Below are positions 45,714 to 58,594 of a DNA stretch of 64,000 bases, one piece after another. Where the stretch lies: assembly GCA_029204045.2 (NCBI GenBank), contig CM055065.1:10801024-10865023 (forward strand). The letters run 5' to 3'. Under the pieces are notes generated by a model. It had not been told where the DNA came from. It was given only the letters and a program-made list of their open reading frames with translations, and did no database searches. A program made the translations under genes and the position numbers. This stretch comes from Tillandsia leiboldiana (Eukaryota > Streptophyta > Magnoliopsida > Poales > Bromeliaceae). Every line of letters starts with the position of its first letter. The stretch's first letter is position 1.

Positions 45714-46877
45714 TTATTTCAAGGAAAGCATTCCAATTGCTTTACGCAAATGAATAAAACGTTTTTGATCCAAAGGTTTTGTTAAAATGTCAGCTAATTG
45801 ATCTTCAGTTGAAATGTAGGAAATTTGAAGAATATTTGATTCAACTAGCTCTCTAAGAAAATGATATCTAAGTTCAATGTGTTTTGTTCTTGAGTGCAAC
45901 ACAGGGTTTTTTGAAATATTTATAGCACTAGTGTTGTCACATAAAACAGTTACCGAAGTTGCTGAAATCCGGAAGTCGCTCAACACGCTTTTCATCCAAA
46001 TGAGTTGAGTTGAACAACTACCCACTGAGATATATTCCGCTTCGGCAGTCGAGAGCGCAATGCAGTTTTGCTTTTTACTATGCCATGCAACAAGGCAATG
46101 GCCAAGATAAAAACATGCACCACTCGTACTTTTCCGATCATCCACAGATCCTGCCCAATCGGCATCTGAGTATCCAATAATATCTAGACTTGTTCCCATA
46201 GGATATCAAATTTCGAAATTAATGGTTCCTTTGATGTACCGGATGATCCGTTTCACCGCTTTCAGGTGAACCTCCTTTGGTGCTGATTGATATCTCGCGC
46301 AAATCCCAACACTAAAGGATATGTCCGGGCGACTAGCTGTGAGGTAGAGTAGACTTCCAATCATGCTGCGATAAAGTTTCTCGTCTACATTCTCACTAAG
46401 AGATTCACTTCCTAATCCCTTATTGCTAGTTCCCATAGGAGTAGGAAAATCTTTAGAATCTTCTAATCCGAATTTCTTTACCAACTCCTTTGCATACTTG
46501 GATTGACACAGATGGATGCCTTCACCATTTTGTTTCACTTGCAATCCAAGAAAGTATGTCAGTTCGCCCATCATAGACATCTCAAATTCGCTTTTCATGG
46601 TTTCTGCGAATTTAGAAGCATCATTATCCTTTGTCGCTCCAAATACAATGTCATCGACATAGATTTGTGCAACAATGAAGTTATCCTGATAATGCTTCAC
46701 AAAGAGAGTCCGATCTGCTCCCCCTCGAGTATAGCCCTTCTCCAAAAGGTGCTTTGTCAACCTTTCGTACCACGCTCGCGGTGCTTGTTTTAAACCGTAA
46801 AGAGCCTTTTTCAAACGAAAAACATGGTTATGTAGTTTACAGTCTACAAAACCTTTCGGTTGAGCCACATAAACTTC
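45714..46877 (-). pseudogene. copia-2 RT C-terminal part and RNase H
   Basis: RT palm with YVDDIVFG (near 46665), LKKALYGLKQAPRAWY and GSLLYLTASRPDI. A TGA in place of the expected Trp near 46206 separates the RNase H part, which has ADWAGSVDDRKSTSG, ALSTAEAEYIS and LCDNTSAINISKNP. It ends at 45714 with the usual C-terminus after HLRKAIGM. Confidence 0.9.
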
Positions 46878-48149
46878 CTAATTTAAAAACCCATTTAAAA
46901 ACGCGCTCTTAACGTCCATTTGAAAGAGTTTTATTTTAAAGTGACAAGCAATAGCGAATAAGATACGAATGGACTCGAGTCTAGCTACAGGGGCGAACGT
47001 TTCATCAAAGTCTATACCTTCTATTTGAGAGTAGCCTTGAGCAACTAAACGTGCTTTGTTCCTGATGATGGTACCATCCTCATTTTTCTTGTTCTTGAAA
47101 ATCCATTTAGTACCGATCACATTGTGTTGCTTCGGAGGCGTCGTTAATTCCCAGACTTTGTTTCGTTCAAACTGATGGAGCTCTTCCTGCATTGTTTCAA
47201 TCCAGTAGTCATCCTGAAGAGCTTCATCGACGTTTTTTGGTTCGATCAAGGAAACGTAACAAGCGAATCCACAAACCAACTGTCTCCGAGTTTTGACTCC
47301 TTCTTGTGGGTCTCCAATGATGTTTGATTCAGGATGATCCTTGGAGATGCGTAACGTTTGATGTAATGGAGTACTCGGAGGTACATGAGATGATTCCTGC
47401 ACATCAGATAAACTTGAAGAACCATTAGATGCATCATTAATATTGGAAGTATTATCATGAGAAGATGCATTTACAGGAGTATCATCATCAAGAGAGATAT
47501 CAGGGGTAGATTTATCAGATACAAAGTGGAAAGCTTCATCTACTTTAACATTTATGGATTCTACGATCGTTTTAGATTCCAAGTTAAATACCCGATATGC
47601 TCTACTATTTGTAGAATAACCCAAGAAAATCCCTTCGTCACTTCGAGAGTCAAATTTTCCAAGATTTTCGCGGTCACGTAAAATGTAACACCGACTCCCA
47701 AAGATGCGAAAATATTTGATGTTGGGTTTTCTACAACACCATAGTTCATATGGTGTATTTAACGTACCCGGGCGCAAATAAACTCGATTAATAACATAGA
47801 TTGCAGTGTTCACAGCTTCTGCCCAAAAATATAACGGTAAATTCCGGCTATGAAGCATAACACGTGTCATCTCTTGTACAACCCTGTTTTTGCGCTCGAC
47901 TACACCATTCTGTTGAGGTGTATAGGGTGCTGAGAATTCATATTTAATGCCATTGGAAGTGCAAAAATTAATGAATTTAGAATTTATGAATTCTCCACCT
48001 CTATCACTTCTAACACGAATGATCTTTTCATTCTTTTCAATCATAATACGAAGGCAAATCTCGTGAAAAGAATCAAAAGTATCAGCTTTCTCTTTTAAAA
48101 ATGCTACCCAAGAATACCTAGAGAAATCATCAACCAATAAGAAAATATA
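46878..48149 (-). pseudogene. copia-2 integrase core and RT N-terminal part
   Basis: About 420 codons: integrase core VDDFSRYSWVAFLKEK, RSDRGGEF and PQQNGVVERKNR (second catalytic D and the E), C-terminal FLGYS and FNLESKTIVES, then RT start NKVWELTTPPK, KARLVAQGYSQ and FDETFAPVARLESIR, to DVKSAFLNGFLN, where Glu is changed to TAG. Confidence 0.9.
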
Positions 48150-48365
48150 CTATTTACCTCCCAAGGATGGTTGACGAGTCGGCCCCATGAGATCCATATG
48201 CAATAATTCTAAGGGCCGTTTGGTACCGGCGTGATTCAAGTTCTTGTGTCCCTTTTGACAACCACCACACACAATGTTTTGATTAAGTGAAAGTTTAGGA
48301 ACCCCCTTGACCACGTCTTTGTTTGAAATTCTAGCAAGTTCCTTAAAATTTATGTGACCTAGCCT
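48150..48365 (-). pseudogene. copia-2 integrase N-terminal zinc region
   Basis: Short piece between two stops, containing LGHINFKELA and VCGGCQKG; the CX2C part is present. Six codons following the CQKG residues are deleted relative to copia-1. It ends with Trp to TAG (48152-48150). Confidence 0.8.
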
Positions 48366-49925
48366 TTAATGCCAAAGTGTTTCATTATTCAAAGAGGCTA
48401 AGTTACAATTTTTAGAAATTTTATTGGGAACAACATAACAATTGTTTTCAGATCTAACCCCTTTTAAAAAGAAAACATGATCCTTATCAGTTACAATGTA
48501 TTCAACGGATGAAAAATTAACAGAAAAACCATTGTCACAAAGTTGACTGATACTTATGAGGTTAGTCTTAAGCCCATCAACAAAGAACACATTATTCAGA
48601 ATCGGGCCATCTGGAATAGCTACTGTTCCTTTTCCAACAATTTTGGAAGACCGACTGTCTCCGAAAACTACAAGTCCTCCGGAGATTTTCTCAAAATTTT
48701 GAAAGCAGTTTTTGTCACCGGTCATGTGACGGGAACAGCCGCTATCCAGATACCAAGACGAATTATCATATGCATGCAAGGAAATATTTGTAACAAGACA
48801 AGGGAAGATTTCACCTTTGCGTACCCAAACCTTTCGAGTTTTGGTGTACGTCGGAAATGATTGTGAAGTTGATACCTTTGGTGAAAGCGTCTTGTGTGAT
48901 CCATTGCTTTTCCTTGACGACGTCGTCTTGTTTGATGAACTACCGAGGCTTTTTCCTTTCGAATAATTTGATTTCCGAGGAATCACCCTTTTGGTAGTCG
49001 TTGCAAGAAGTTCTTGAGTTGAGCCTTTGGCTCCCATCTTGCAATTTTTCCTTATGTGCCCTGCAAAATTACAACGAAAACATACCTTGATGCTTGACGA
49101 TTCCGAAGAGGGGGAAGAAGGTTTGTTGTCGTTGTTTGTCGTCAATTCCGGTGTCGGAGGAGGAGATACCGACTGGGGCACAAAGACTGTCCCAACCGAA
49201 CTAAAATTGTCTTCAGTTCGATTGTATCCGAGGCCGAACTTGTTTGATTGACTAAGACCAAGAAGCTTATCCAACTTACTCCTTCCTGATGAAAATTGAT
49301 ATAAATCATCCTTGAGTTGGAGAATGGTCTCTGTCATTTCCAATTTTTCCTGTCGAGCCTCGCCGTTGAGCTTCAAGAAGTAATTCGCTTTGTTCACCAT
49401 ATCTACATAATTCTTCTCGAATTGCTCATTGGACTCTTGAAGTGAAGCATTTGCTTTTATCAGATTATCCCTTTCCACTTCAAGATCGGTCGAGAGAGCA
49501 GTTACCCTTTTTACTTCTTCTTCGAGATCCTGCAATCTCCCTCTCAACCCCTTGTTTTGCTTAGCCAGTTTCTTTGAATCCCTCAAAAGTCTGTGGTAGG
49601 CTAGAGCAAAATCTTCACCTTCCGAATTATCCGATTCATCATCCGTTGCAATCTTTTCAACAGTGGAGTTGGACAATGACTCGGATGTACTTGCCATTAA
49701 GCACATGAAGGGTGAAGATGTGGACGCGTGGAACGCCGTTGCGTTATCTTCTTCATCACTTGACGATGACTCATTTGACGATGAGGTGTCATCCCAAGTG
49801 ACGGCTTGCATCGCCTTCTTCTTGGATGGATTCTTATTTGGACATTCCGTTGAGATATGGCTGTATCCTCGGCACTTGAAGCATTGGACTTGTCCTTCTG
49901 TGCTTTTCTTATCCTTAGAAAAACC
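48366..49925 (-). pseudogene. copia-2 gag C-terminal part and protease
   Basis: Zinc knuckle CFKCRGYSHISTEC (near 49880, before the ATG at 49811), acidic serine-rich zone, coiled-coil-like region (about 49590-49290), second knuckle CFRCNFAGHIRKNC (near 49080-49040), serine-rich linker, then protease WYLDSGCSRHMTG (near 48760-48725) with the DSG catalytic triplet. It ends at Glu to TAA in the WHERLGH motif. Confidence 0.88.
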
Positions 49926-50813
49926 CTATTGCTTTCTTGACTTTTGGCTTGAAAAACCTTTGCCTTTCTTCCACTTTCCGGAGGATGAGGTTTTACTTGA
50001 ATTACCCCTTCGGAAGTTTCGGCGAAAATTTCTTGTCAAGGGAGCAAGCTGTTTCTCAAAGTCCTCCATAGATAAGTTCTCGTCATCGCCTGAGGAGGAT
50101 GAATCCGCGCCTTCTTCTTTTGTAGTTTTCAAAGCAAAACCTGAAGACTTAGAAGAGGATGCTTTTCCAGAAGAATAGTTAGTAGGAAATATCATTTCAT
50201 ATGTTTGTAATGAACCAACTAATTCTTCTACACGGATTTCGTCCAGGTGTTTAGTAGTTTCAATGGCTATAACCTTGGATCGAAATCTTTCGGGAAGAGT
50301 TCTTAATATTTTTCTTACAACTTTAAATTCTGGAATCTTCTCTCCCAAGTTAGCACATGAGTTTACGATGTCTTGCAATCGTGTGTAATAGTCTGTGAAC
50401 GATTCATTTTCTGCCATGAAAATAGAGTCAAACTTGCTCGTAAGCATTTGCAGTTTCTGAATCTTCACAAGGTTAGTTCCCTCATGCGTAACTTGAAGAA
50501 CATCCCAGATTTCTTTCGCAGTCTCACATGCCGAGACGCGAGAGAACTCAGTTTGAGACAAAGCATTAAATAGAGCATTAATCCCTTTGCCATTGTAAGA
50601 AGAAAAATCTATCTCTTCCTTGGTCCATTTCGACCTAGGTTTGATGGTGCGAACATCACCAATAAATTCAGTTGGATTAGACCATCCTAATTCAATTAAT
50701 TGCCACACCCGTTCGTCGATGGAAATTAAAAAGGCTTTCATCCGTACTTTCCAGTACGCATAATTTGTTCCATCGAAGAACGGAGGTCTGTTGATGTTCC
50801 CACCTTCAACCAT
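49926..50813 (-). pseudogene. gag: copia-2 gag N-terminal part
   Basis: 295 codons: Copia gag N-domain (DGTNYAYWKVRMKAFL), the UBN2-like core (NALFNALSQTEFSRV, AKEIWDVLQVTHEGT, LRTLPERFRSKV) and an acidic/basic tail. It ends at a Glu to TAG change relative to copia-1, just before the first zinc knuckle. Confidence 0.88.
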
Positions 50814-50832
50814 TGTTTACAACCCTATTCCC

Positions 50833-50844
50833 TCTCTGATACCA
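50833..50844 (-). promoter_or_regulatory. Primer binding site of copia-2
   Basis: Minus strand TGGTATCAGAGA, 2 bp from the LTR. Confidence 0.87.
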
Positions 50845-50846
50845 CT

Positions 50847-52146
50847 TGTTGGGTTATGTATAATTGGATCTAAACAGGGGAAAAAATACCTAGAGGGGGG
50901 TGAATAGGTGTAAACAATAAACACTCAAAAATCTTTGCGATATAAAACCCAATGCGGAAAAATAAATAACACGCAGAGATTTTTACGTGGAAAACTCCAA
51001 ACCGGAGTAAAAAACCACGGGACCGATAACACGGTGAAATCCACTAGAATTAAACACGTACAAGGTGATATACCGTACTCACAGACGACTCAACCTTTTC
51101 CATACGCTCCTAGTTGATCTTCTCCGCTCGCTCCACGACGCTTCTCGAATCCACGATCTGCGTCCAACGCCGAATCCACGACGTCCGACCGAATCCGCGG
51201 TCTTCACCCACTAGCACGCTTCGAATCCACGAACGTACCTCGCTCCGAATCCACCAGAGCGGTAGCACCTTGAATCCACAAGGCCACGCGAGTCCACGCG
51301 CCGATTTTGGGAAAATCGTTGTTTTTGGGTGGTGATGATCCGCCGAATACTTAGATTAGAAATAGATCGGAAATACCATCTAAGTATTCATTGATTTGAT
51401 TCTACTCAAAATGTGAGTATGAAAACCTAGAATCAAATCAATCAATATAGATGAAGAAACATAAGATTAAATCTATTGATTTCCTTTCTTCTCTATATGT
51501 GGATCTATCTATTTCGGTCGTCTTTTTCCCTTTTTCGTGGGTTACCCTAAAAGATGAATTAAAGGGTCTATATATAGGTTAGAAACCATTGGAAGAAGAT
51601 AAGAATCAAAAACTAACCTTTTCTGGAATTTTTCAGGACGACGATCCGGATCGGATTTCGGCGATCCGGATTGCAGTAGCGAGAAAGACAGTTTCCAGAA
51701 AAACAAAGGTTCGGGATCCGGATCGAAGTGCCTGATCCGGATCGTTCATACAATTCACCAAACACCAGCGTTCGGGATCCGGATTGAAATGCCTGATCCG
51801 GATCGTTCAAATAAAATGGTAAAACCAGTGTTCGGGATCCGGATCAAAGGAGGCTACGATCCGGATTGAATTTCCGTATGAACAAACACCCTTCGGGATC
51901 CGGATTGGAAAGTCTGATCCGGATCCTGAACATATCCCATGTCCAGTTTTTGATTTTTATGCAATTAAAAATTCATCCAAGTGTTTCTACACTATAAGAA
52001 GTATTCCGATCACCAAAAATAATTAGTTAAACATACGTGATCCTTTTGAATTCTTCTTTCTTGAGATTGAGTTAAATGATCCAACTTTCTTCATCTTCAT
52101 TCTTCAGGGCTTAACCGAATTCACGAAATACGCCAACTCAAATTCC
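50847..52146 (-). repeat. copia-2 5' LTR, 1300 of 1306 bp
   Basis: Complete except for the last 6 bp, where the N run begins. TATA-like box 51569-51576 and palindrome array 51643-51926 are intact. Confidence 0.93.
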
Positions 52147-52246
52147 NNNNNNNNNNNNNNNNNNNNNNNNNNNNNNNNNNNNNNNNNNNNNNNNNNNNNN
52201 NNNNNNNNNNNNNNNNNNNNNNNNNNNNNNNNNNNNNNNNNNNNNN
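52147..52246. other. Assembly gap, 100 N
   Basis: Starts 6 bp before the LTR terminus. The right flank is host-family LTR in the opposite orientation, so the expected CAACT and host LTR on this side are not visible. Confidence 0.95.
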
Positions 52247-52656
52247 GACGTCGTGACGAGTCTGTTTCGCAATTCGCTGGTAGCGATTTTCTCGAATTGC
52301 GTGAAAAGTACCGAAAATCATATTTTTCTATAAAACCCTCTATTTTTGTGTATCAAACATTTAGGGAATTTAAACTATGGGGTGTTGGATGTATTTTTGC
52401 ATCTCCTGTAAAGATTCCTAGATTGAGGCTGAGTGTGAACTAGTTTTAGGTTTATTTGCAAAGGAATCAATGCATTAATGTGAAGTGGCTTTTTTGGGTT
52501 CCTTGGCTCCGACACGAGGGGTCTGAAGATGTTAAGGCATCACAAAACTCCTTGATTTCCCCATACCCATTGCCTGTACACTGGGGTGGCCGAGGACACA
52601 CCCAATTGAGATACCCGAGATAGAGAGAGAAAAGAAAGGTTTGGACCAAGCTCTTC
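52247..52656 (+). repeat. Host-family LTR fragment, plus orientation
   Basis: Reverse-complement match to about 7620-8035 of LTR A (for example CACTGGGGTGGCCGAGGACA and TGGATGTATTTTTGCATCTC). Interrupted at 52657 by the next LTR. Confidence 0.85.
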
Positions 52657-55566
52657 TGTCACCCCCGGGTCGAACTGCGACCCGGGTCGCCAACAATCCG
52701 CCACCTATGCCAAACCCTCATAGGCGAGCGTCCTACCTGCAAGAAAAGTACTATAGCTAAACAGATATCAGAGCTATAATAAAAATCTGCTGTATAAGTA
52801 AAAATCAATCACTGTACACTGTAAATAATACAATAAGTCTGTCTCCCAAAATTATAATCATACCATATCCCATGTACAAGCTCATAGCCAACCGGGAGAT
52901 ATCTCTAATGAATACATCAGTGTACAGTCCTCTCAATACATATCATCCTCACTACAACAGTCTCTCAAAGAAGGAAAATAAAACAACTAATCTACTGAAG
53001 ATCTCCTCTGAAGGGGTACCGCTACTCCCAAACATGGGTAGGGATCTAGCTCGCTCGCGACTCCCTTGCCTCAATCAAACAACCGCAGAATCAGCAACAC
53101 CCGCTAAGACTCTGCAAAACCAAGGAGAGGAAGAAAAAGGAGGGGGAAAACCCCCAAAGGGTGTGAGAACTACACCCAAAAAGGGAGTTCTCAGTGGGTA
53201 CCACTGCCAGACCCGACGGTCTGCCCACTAATCCTCAAGAGACATAATATACCAAAGAAGTTGAAACTGAACAAGAATGCTGATGTCACCTAACCGCTAC
53301 TAAGCCTCCAACTAAATGCTCAAGATGGGAGAAACAAAGTATGGTATGCAACCACTTGCACATGAAGTGCACAATCGACCCAATCGAGCTGACTGCCACA
53401 TCTGGTCCAGTCAAACCTGCGCCCCACCTACGGCCACCTCCCGCTGACGGGCAGGAATTACGTAGGGCGTCCAAACGACTAACTCGCTATCGAGTAGCGG
53501 CTCATGCAGGCTATAGTCAAAATCCACTCTCTCTCTCAGAACGGATAGCCTCAATATCACCAAACCTCTCGCACAACGGTCGACTAACTCACAACGACCT
53601 CGGGACCACCGTCAATCCCCAAATGGTTCCCGACAACACTAGCACTGGTCTAAACAAAGCTACTAGACTCCACTCGGTCCCCCTGACACGAGTGCAACAA
53701 TAAAGTAAAGCCTGAAATAAACTCAATCTAGTGTCACCAGTGAAACTGGTACTGCCTGCTGCCGCCGTCATCATCGGGCAATAACCGTGCCGATGTGATA
53801 GCAAAAACTGTCAATAACTGTCTGGCCCCAGCCTCCGGAGGGGATCTCGGGGAGCGACCCACACGAGGAAGCATCACCGGGCAATAACCGCGCCGGTGTG
53901 GTAAAGCATCACCGGGCAATAACCGCGCCTGTGTGATAAGTAACCAAAGCAGGACTAGATCACGACTCTGATCAAAGTGGAAAACCCAACCACTAAAGAA
54001 AGCCTCGATCCTCAATAAATGCAAGAGTACTCAATCGTGGGAACCTCTGTCCACTAGAGAATTCAGATGTCCAATCTGGTGCATAAATAAATATCCGGTC
54101 AACCGCCGATATCCGCGTTGCCGCAAAGCCCCACAACTAATCCAACCTGTCCCAGACACCAAGTCCCGACTACACTACCCAGACCCCTGCTCGAACCCGA
54201 GCAACACTGACCACTTGACTAACAAGAAGGAGAAAGGAAAAGCATGGTTTCTCCTAAGTCAAGTTCCAATAAGTAGTGTAGCAGTAAAAGATGGCCTAAC
54301 TACATGTCCATACAAGCATGCTTTTGTCCTCAGAAACGATAAAGTGGGTGAAGCATATATAGCAAAGCATGCTAAAGTATTCCTACTATGGTATACCAAT
54401 CTTACCCAAGTAGGCCATTCCTTGCTTACCTCTCGCTCATATCGGTGCACATCAAATATGCCTGCTATCAGTCATAGAGGGTGACATCCCCACAAGTGTA
54501 CTTACATTCATCATAACATAACCACCTTATACCGTTACCAATATCAAGCTTACCCACCTGAAGTGCTCAATCCAAGGCAAACCTGGGGTCGGTGAAGAGC
54601 GTGGCCACCTGCACGCACAATCCGCTGAACTCGCATCCACGGTACATGTCGCGCAAACCTCGGCTCCTAGCAGTGTTCCAAAAACACTCGCGAACCCTCC
54701 TGGGTACAACAAAAGGTCCAAAGTTACACTTTATGCTAAAATATCCAAGTATACACCACCGCTGAAACCAGCCCTGAAGATGTGCAATTTTCACCTGCAG
54801 AACGGACTCTGAAAAATCCACCAAAAATACGGACGTGATCGTCGCGTCGAGCCCTTCGAAACGAGTACCTGCACGCCAAAATCCGAGTCCCGGAGGCCAA
54901 GTTACCAATTCCACAACGCGGTGAGCGCAAAAGTCCACAATATACACATCTGTATCGCATTGCACAGGAGAACGGGAAAAGTATACCTTCGGGCAATTCC
55001 CGAAAAATACGGTGATAATCCCCGCGTCGAGTAGATGCAAAAACTGTAAAGGCACGCCTCAATCCGAGTCTCGTACACCAAGTTGCACGCGAAACGGTGC
55101 ACGCCGCCGGAGTCCGCACGCAAAACGAGCACGGTGCCGGAATCCGCACGCAAAATTGAGTCCGCACGCAAAACGGAGCACGCCGTCGGGTCTGCACGCA
55201 AAATGGTGCAGTAAAACACGGTCGCTAACACAGATAAGAGCAATGGGTCAAACCAAAGTCCAAAAGAACGCCCCAAAACTGTGCCAAAAATACCGTAAAA
55301 ACGAAGTGCGGAACCCACCTCGACTACGCCGTGCCGCCCAACCGCTCCAGTGGAACACTTCACGCGCTCCGCGAGGTCCACAACGCACCGCCCCACCCCA
55401 CAAAAATCCCCTCCTCACTCCCTCTCTCGCTCGGTTGGAGAAGAAAGAAAAGAAAATGGAGGAATGGTGTGCGGGGAAGAAAGAAGAAGAAGAGAAGAAA
55501 GGGGAGGAGGGAGGGCTCCCGTGGACCGGGTCCACGGTACACCGCCCCAAAGACCCGCAGCCCGGC
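52657..55566 (-). repeat. LARD-related LTR, minus orientation, truncated
   Basis: Starts TGTCACCCCCGGGTCG with a 9-bp inverted repeat CCCGGGTCG/CGACCCGGG (52664-52686). It carries, in reverse, the CAYCGG hairpin array (53772-53933), the GGTCAACCGCCGATATCCGCG repeat word and the CCCAGACCCCTGCTCGAACC word of the LTR at 9659. It ends in a purine-rich and GC-rich zone like the promoter-side part of that LTR and is cut by the LTR at 55567. The ORFs in 54.5-55.7 kb overlap on both strands and are not considered genes. Confidence 0.75.
53772..53933 (-). repeat. Hairpin array, reverse-oriented copy
   Basis: Hairpins 53772-53795 (CATCGG/CCGATG), 53875-53898 (CACCGG/CCGGTG) and 53910-53933 (CACCGG with a mutated CCTGTG arm). 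Loops are the reverse complement of those at 12431-12654. Confidence 0.65.
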
Positions 55567-58194
55567 TGTCACCCCCGAGTCCGCCAATTTGTACGGTTCG
55601 GGCACGCCAACAGACCCACCAATCGGGTAAGACCCTTTTCCTACCCGAAAGGACGTAACATCCATAATAACATAACAAGTGTATGCGGAAGCTCAATATC
55701 AGAGTACTAAAATCACTACAAATTTAAAACTTTCATTCAATAACAACTAGTTAATGCGGAAATGAAAGCATACAGGAGTGAACCATGCATTACTTTATTA
55801 CACTTTACATTTCTGAACTTGCAATATAAAATTATTACAATTCTTTTACATAAATTCCTCATCATACAAGGTTCACTCAAGAAATATAAAAATGGGATAC
55901 CTCTGCTAGACCCTCTAGGTCTCTATGCTGCTGGGCCCTTGGCCCCTGTCGTATACCTCGCCGTCTGCCTCTGAACCGTCGCGATCGCTGCATCCATACC
56001 AGAAAAACCTTGGGGGGGGGGAGTCACCCAAGGGTGTGAGAAACTACGACAGAGTTCCCAGTGGGTTCAACCACCGAGAAAAAGTGTCCTACACCACTTG
56101 GGTCCAATGGAAGCAATAATAATAGTGCTAGGAAATTAAAATCCTCAATATCATAATGCTACTATGCATATACGGGCCACTACACTATCTGTGTATACTC
56201 ACCAATACATCACTACTCTGTCTAGCCACACTAGGCAACTAACCACCAACTCGGCTACTAAGCCGCTGTATACTGGGTACACTAACCCGGCCGCCTTGGC
56301 CACTCTCTGTTCTTTTATTCTTTACCTTATGGTGGTTTACATTTAAGTGAACCCTCAGATATTCTTATCCAACGGGGCCCCAGCCCGGTAGTCCTGCTAC
56401 CATCAGATTAAGATTTCTAAGGTTGCCGATAACACTCACAAGTGTTTACCCCCGTGCCCTGCCGGGGGGGACTTGTCATAAACGGGACACGCCCTAGAGG
56501 GTTCACTTGCCCAACTCTGACAAAGGTAACTCTAGAAACTGTCATACGTGGTCGCTTGCCCGGTGAGAGGGGACCCTGTCCAAACTCCGACAGTTGACGT
56601 TCGCCCCCGGAGGTACTGCCCGTTTTAATCTTTGTCATTCTTTCTTCTCTTTGTCTTTTTCATTTCTACCTCATTTTCCTTTTGCTTTACTTGAGCACTT
56701 GGTCTTTTTGCTCTTGAACACTTGCTTATCTGTCTATTATAACGTAGCTTGTAGCTCCCTTTTTGCCACTGGCAAATCCTTTCAAAAACCCTCATTTCTT
56801 AAAAGCATTTAGCTCTTTACTTTCACTTTTAGCCTTTCGAAGTAACCGTCGGCCGACGGGATCACTATCCCAGGGAGTCCTGCCTCCACAATGACGAGTC
56901 TCAAATTCGAAGGCACCATTACATTCTCGATATGCTCTTTTAGCCGCTTTTAGCTTGCTATTAACTTTACCTTTTGCATTTAAATTTCTCTTATCCTAGT
57001 CTTGCCATAAGGATAAATAGAGAGTCTCTTGGACTCTATCTTCTCTTTCATTGTAGTTAACTCAAATTGAAGTTAAAGTTGCTGTCCATTTGCCCAGACA
57101 CCTTATGACCCACTCTAGGGTTGTATTATTTAGCTTTTTGACTTTGTGATTACACAAACTTTTCCTTAGAGTTTAACTCTAAGTTGATCACTTTGCTATT
57201 AGTTTAATTCATTAAACTTTGTGGCCACATACTCTCTTCTTTGCCGAACCTGGAGAGTTACATTATCTCTATTTACCTGTTGCACTTTGCATTTAGAGTT
57301 ACCTTGACTCTAATCCATTTTCTGTGAGTATAAACTCCACTAGTCACCTTAGGTTCTCTTACCTAAGTTTCATATCATGTTTAATCTAGAGTTCCTTGAC
57401 TCTATGTTAACCAGTCTATTCTCAACCTACTAACTTACCTTAGGTTTCCTTTACCTAAGTCTTATATCATGCTCATCCAGAGTCCTTGACTCTATGTTGA
57501 TCACTTTATCCAATGTTCTTAGGTTATCTTCTAAGACATGCCACTCATTCAATCCTAGAATATACTCCTAAGTTTGATGCCACTCATTAACCCTGAGTCT
57601 AGGTTTCTCTCCTAGTCTTACTACCAACATGTCCTTTTTCCTTATGCTTTCACATGATTCCTAGGGCTATACCCTAACATGATCACAGATAACGAATAAT
57701 TGATCCCCCTTTTTACGCATGCAATTATTTCCATCTCAATCATCAATAAAGTATAACATCTACGCAGGCAATTATCATCTATATTTAGCAGTTCAGAAAA
57801 AAAATCCACTTTTCTATCTATATCCTTCTACACATGCAAATTTATCTCTTATTCTAATAATTAGAAAAGTTTACTTCTCTTCTATATCCATCTACACATG
57901 CAAATTCAATCATAATACCCAACACCTCTAACAGGCTACTATCATGCTTCTCTAGATCGAAAAGCAAAGGAGCAAGGGGAGAGGTCACCCAATTTCGGCA
58001 GAATCCCCCACCTCGGTGTGTTTCTTTTGGTCCTTGAAGGAGACAAGTTCCGCTCTTTCGATCTCCGAGTTTTTCCTAAATTGTAAGAAAAGAAAAATCA
58101 TGAAACATTTGCTTTCCATGACTCACTAATTCCAATGAATTGGTAAAACTAAACCCCTTTGACCATTAAAAGGAAAAATCCCTATTTGATCACT

Positions 58195-58505
58195 TTCCCC
58201 GCAAAAAGGCTATTTTTTGATTGGTTCGTAAAAATGAGAGGAGAATAATCCTCCCATGGCATGTTGCCAAAAAGAAACTTGCTCAACTCGATTCGGGGTC
58301 AAAATGCTCTCAAAAATTTGAGAAAGCTCAATTTTTGAGAGGAGAATAATATTTGGTCATTTTCCCCCACCAAAAGGCTAATTTTTTATCGGTTCATAAA
58401 AATGAGAGGAGAATAGTCATCCCATGGCATATTGCCAAAAAGAAACTTGCTCAACTCGATCCGGGGTCAAAATGCTCTCAAAAATTCGAGAAAAGCTCAA
58501 TTTGA
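58195..58505. repeat. Two imperfect tandem repeats of about 172 bp
   Basis: Units share AAAATGAGAGGAGAATA, CCCATGGCAT and AAAAAGAAACTTGCTCAACT, starting near 58195 and 58367. Confidence 0.75.
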
Positions 58506-58594
58506 GCAATTTCCCCCAATTCACCGATTTTGCATTTGGCAAATCGAGAAATTGCATTTTTCGCATTGGAGAAAAGAGAAGAGAGAAAATTTTT

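Larger units (their letters stand above)
45714..50813 (-). pseudogene. gag-pol: copia-2 gag-pol with five stop codons
   Basis: One Copia polyprotein frame runs from MVEGGNINRPPFFDGTNYAY (50813) to the RNase H end (45714), about 1700 codons. It is broken by TAG at 49928-49926, TAA at 48368-48366, TAG at 48152-48150, TAG at 46880-46878 and TGA near 46208-46203. An in-frame 18-bp deletion is near 48254. Copia-1 still has sense codons at the first four sites, so those mutations arose after the copies separated. The order gag, protease, integrase, RT, RNase H is diagnostic of Ty1/Copia. Confidence 0.93.
35835..52146 (-). mobile_element. copia-2: Sirevirus-like Ty1/Copia element with nested solo LTR
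   Basis: Minus-strand order: 5' LTR (52146-50847, last 6 bp in the gap), PBS (50844-50833), gag-pol (50813-45714), a 1.5-kb spacer with a promoter-like module, an env-position ORF (44188-42641), PPT (41937-41923) and 3' LTR in two parts (41922-41717 and 36934-35835). Without the 4777-bp insertion and its duplication the element is about 11.5 kb with 8924 bp internal. An ORF after pol, LTR palindromes and repeated AGGGGGAG tracts suggest the Sirevirus/Maximus lineage. The two LTRs differ at roughly a dozen positions by eye. Confidence 0.9.

Noticed and set aside
55012..55710. 232-codon ORF and its overlaps at 54.5-55.7 kb
   Set aside because: It crosses the boundary between two LTRs at 55567, has no recognisable motif and overlaps equally long frames on the other strand.
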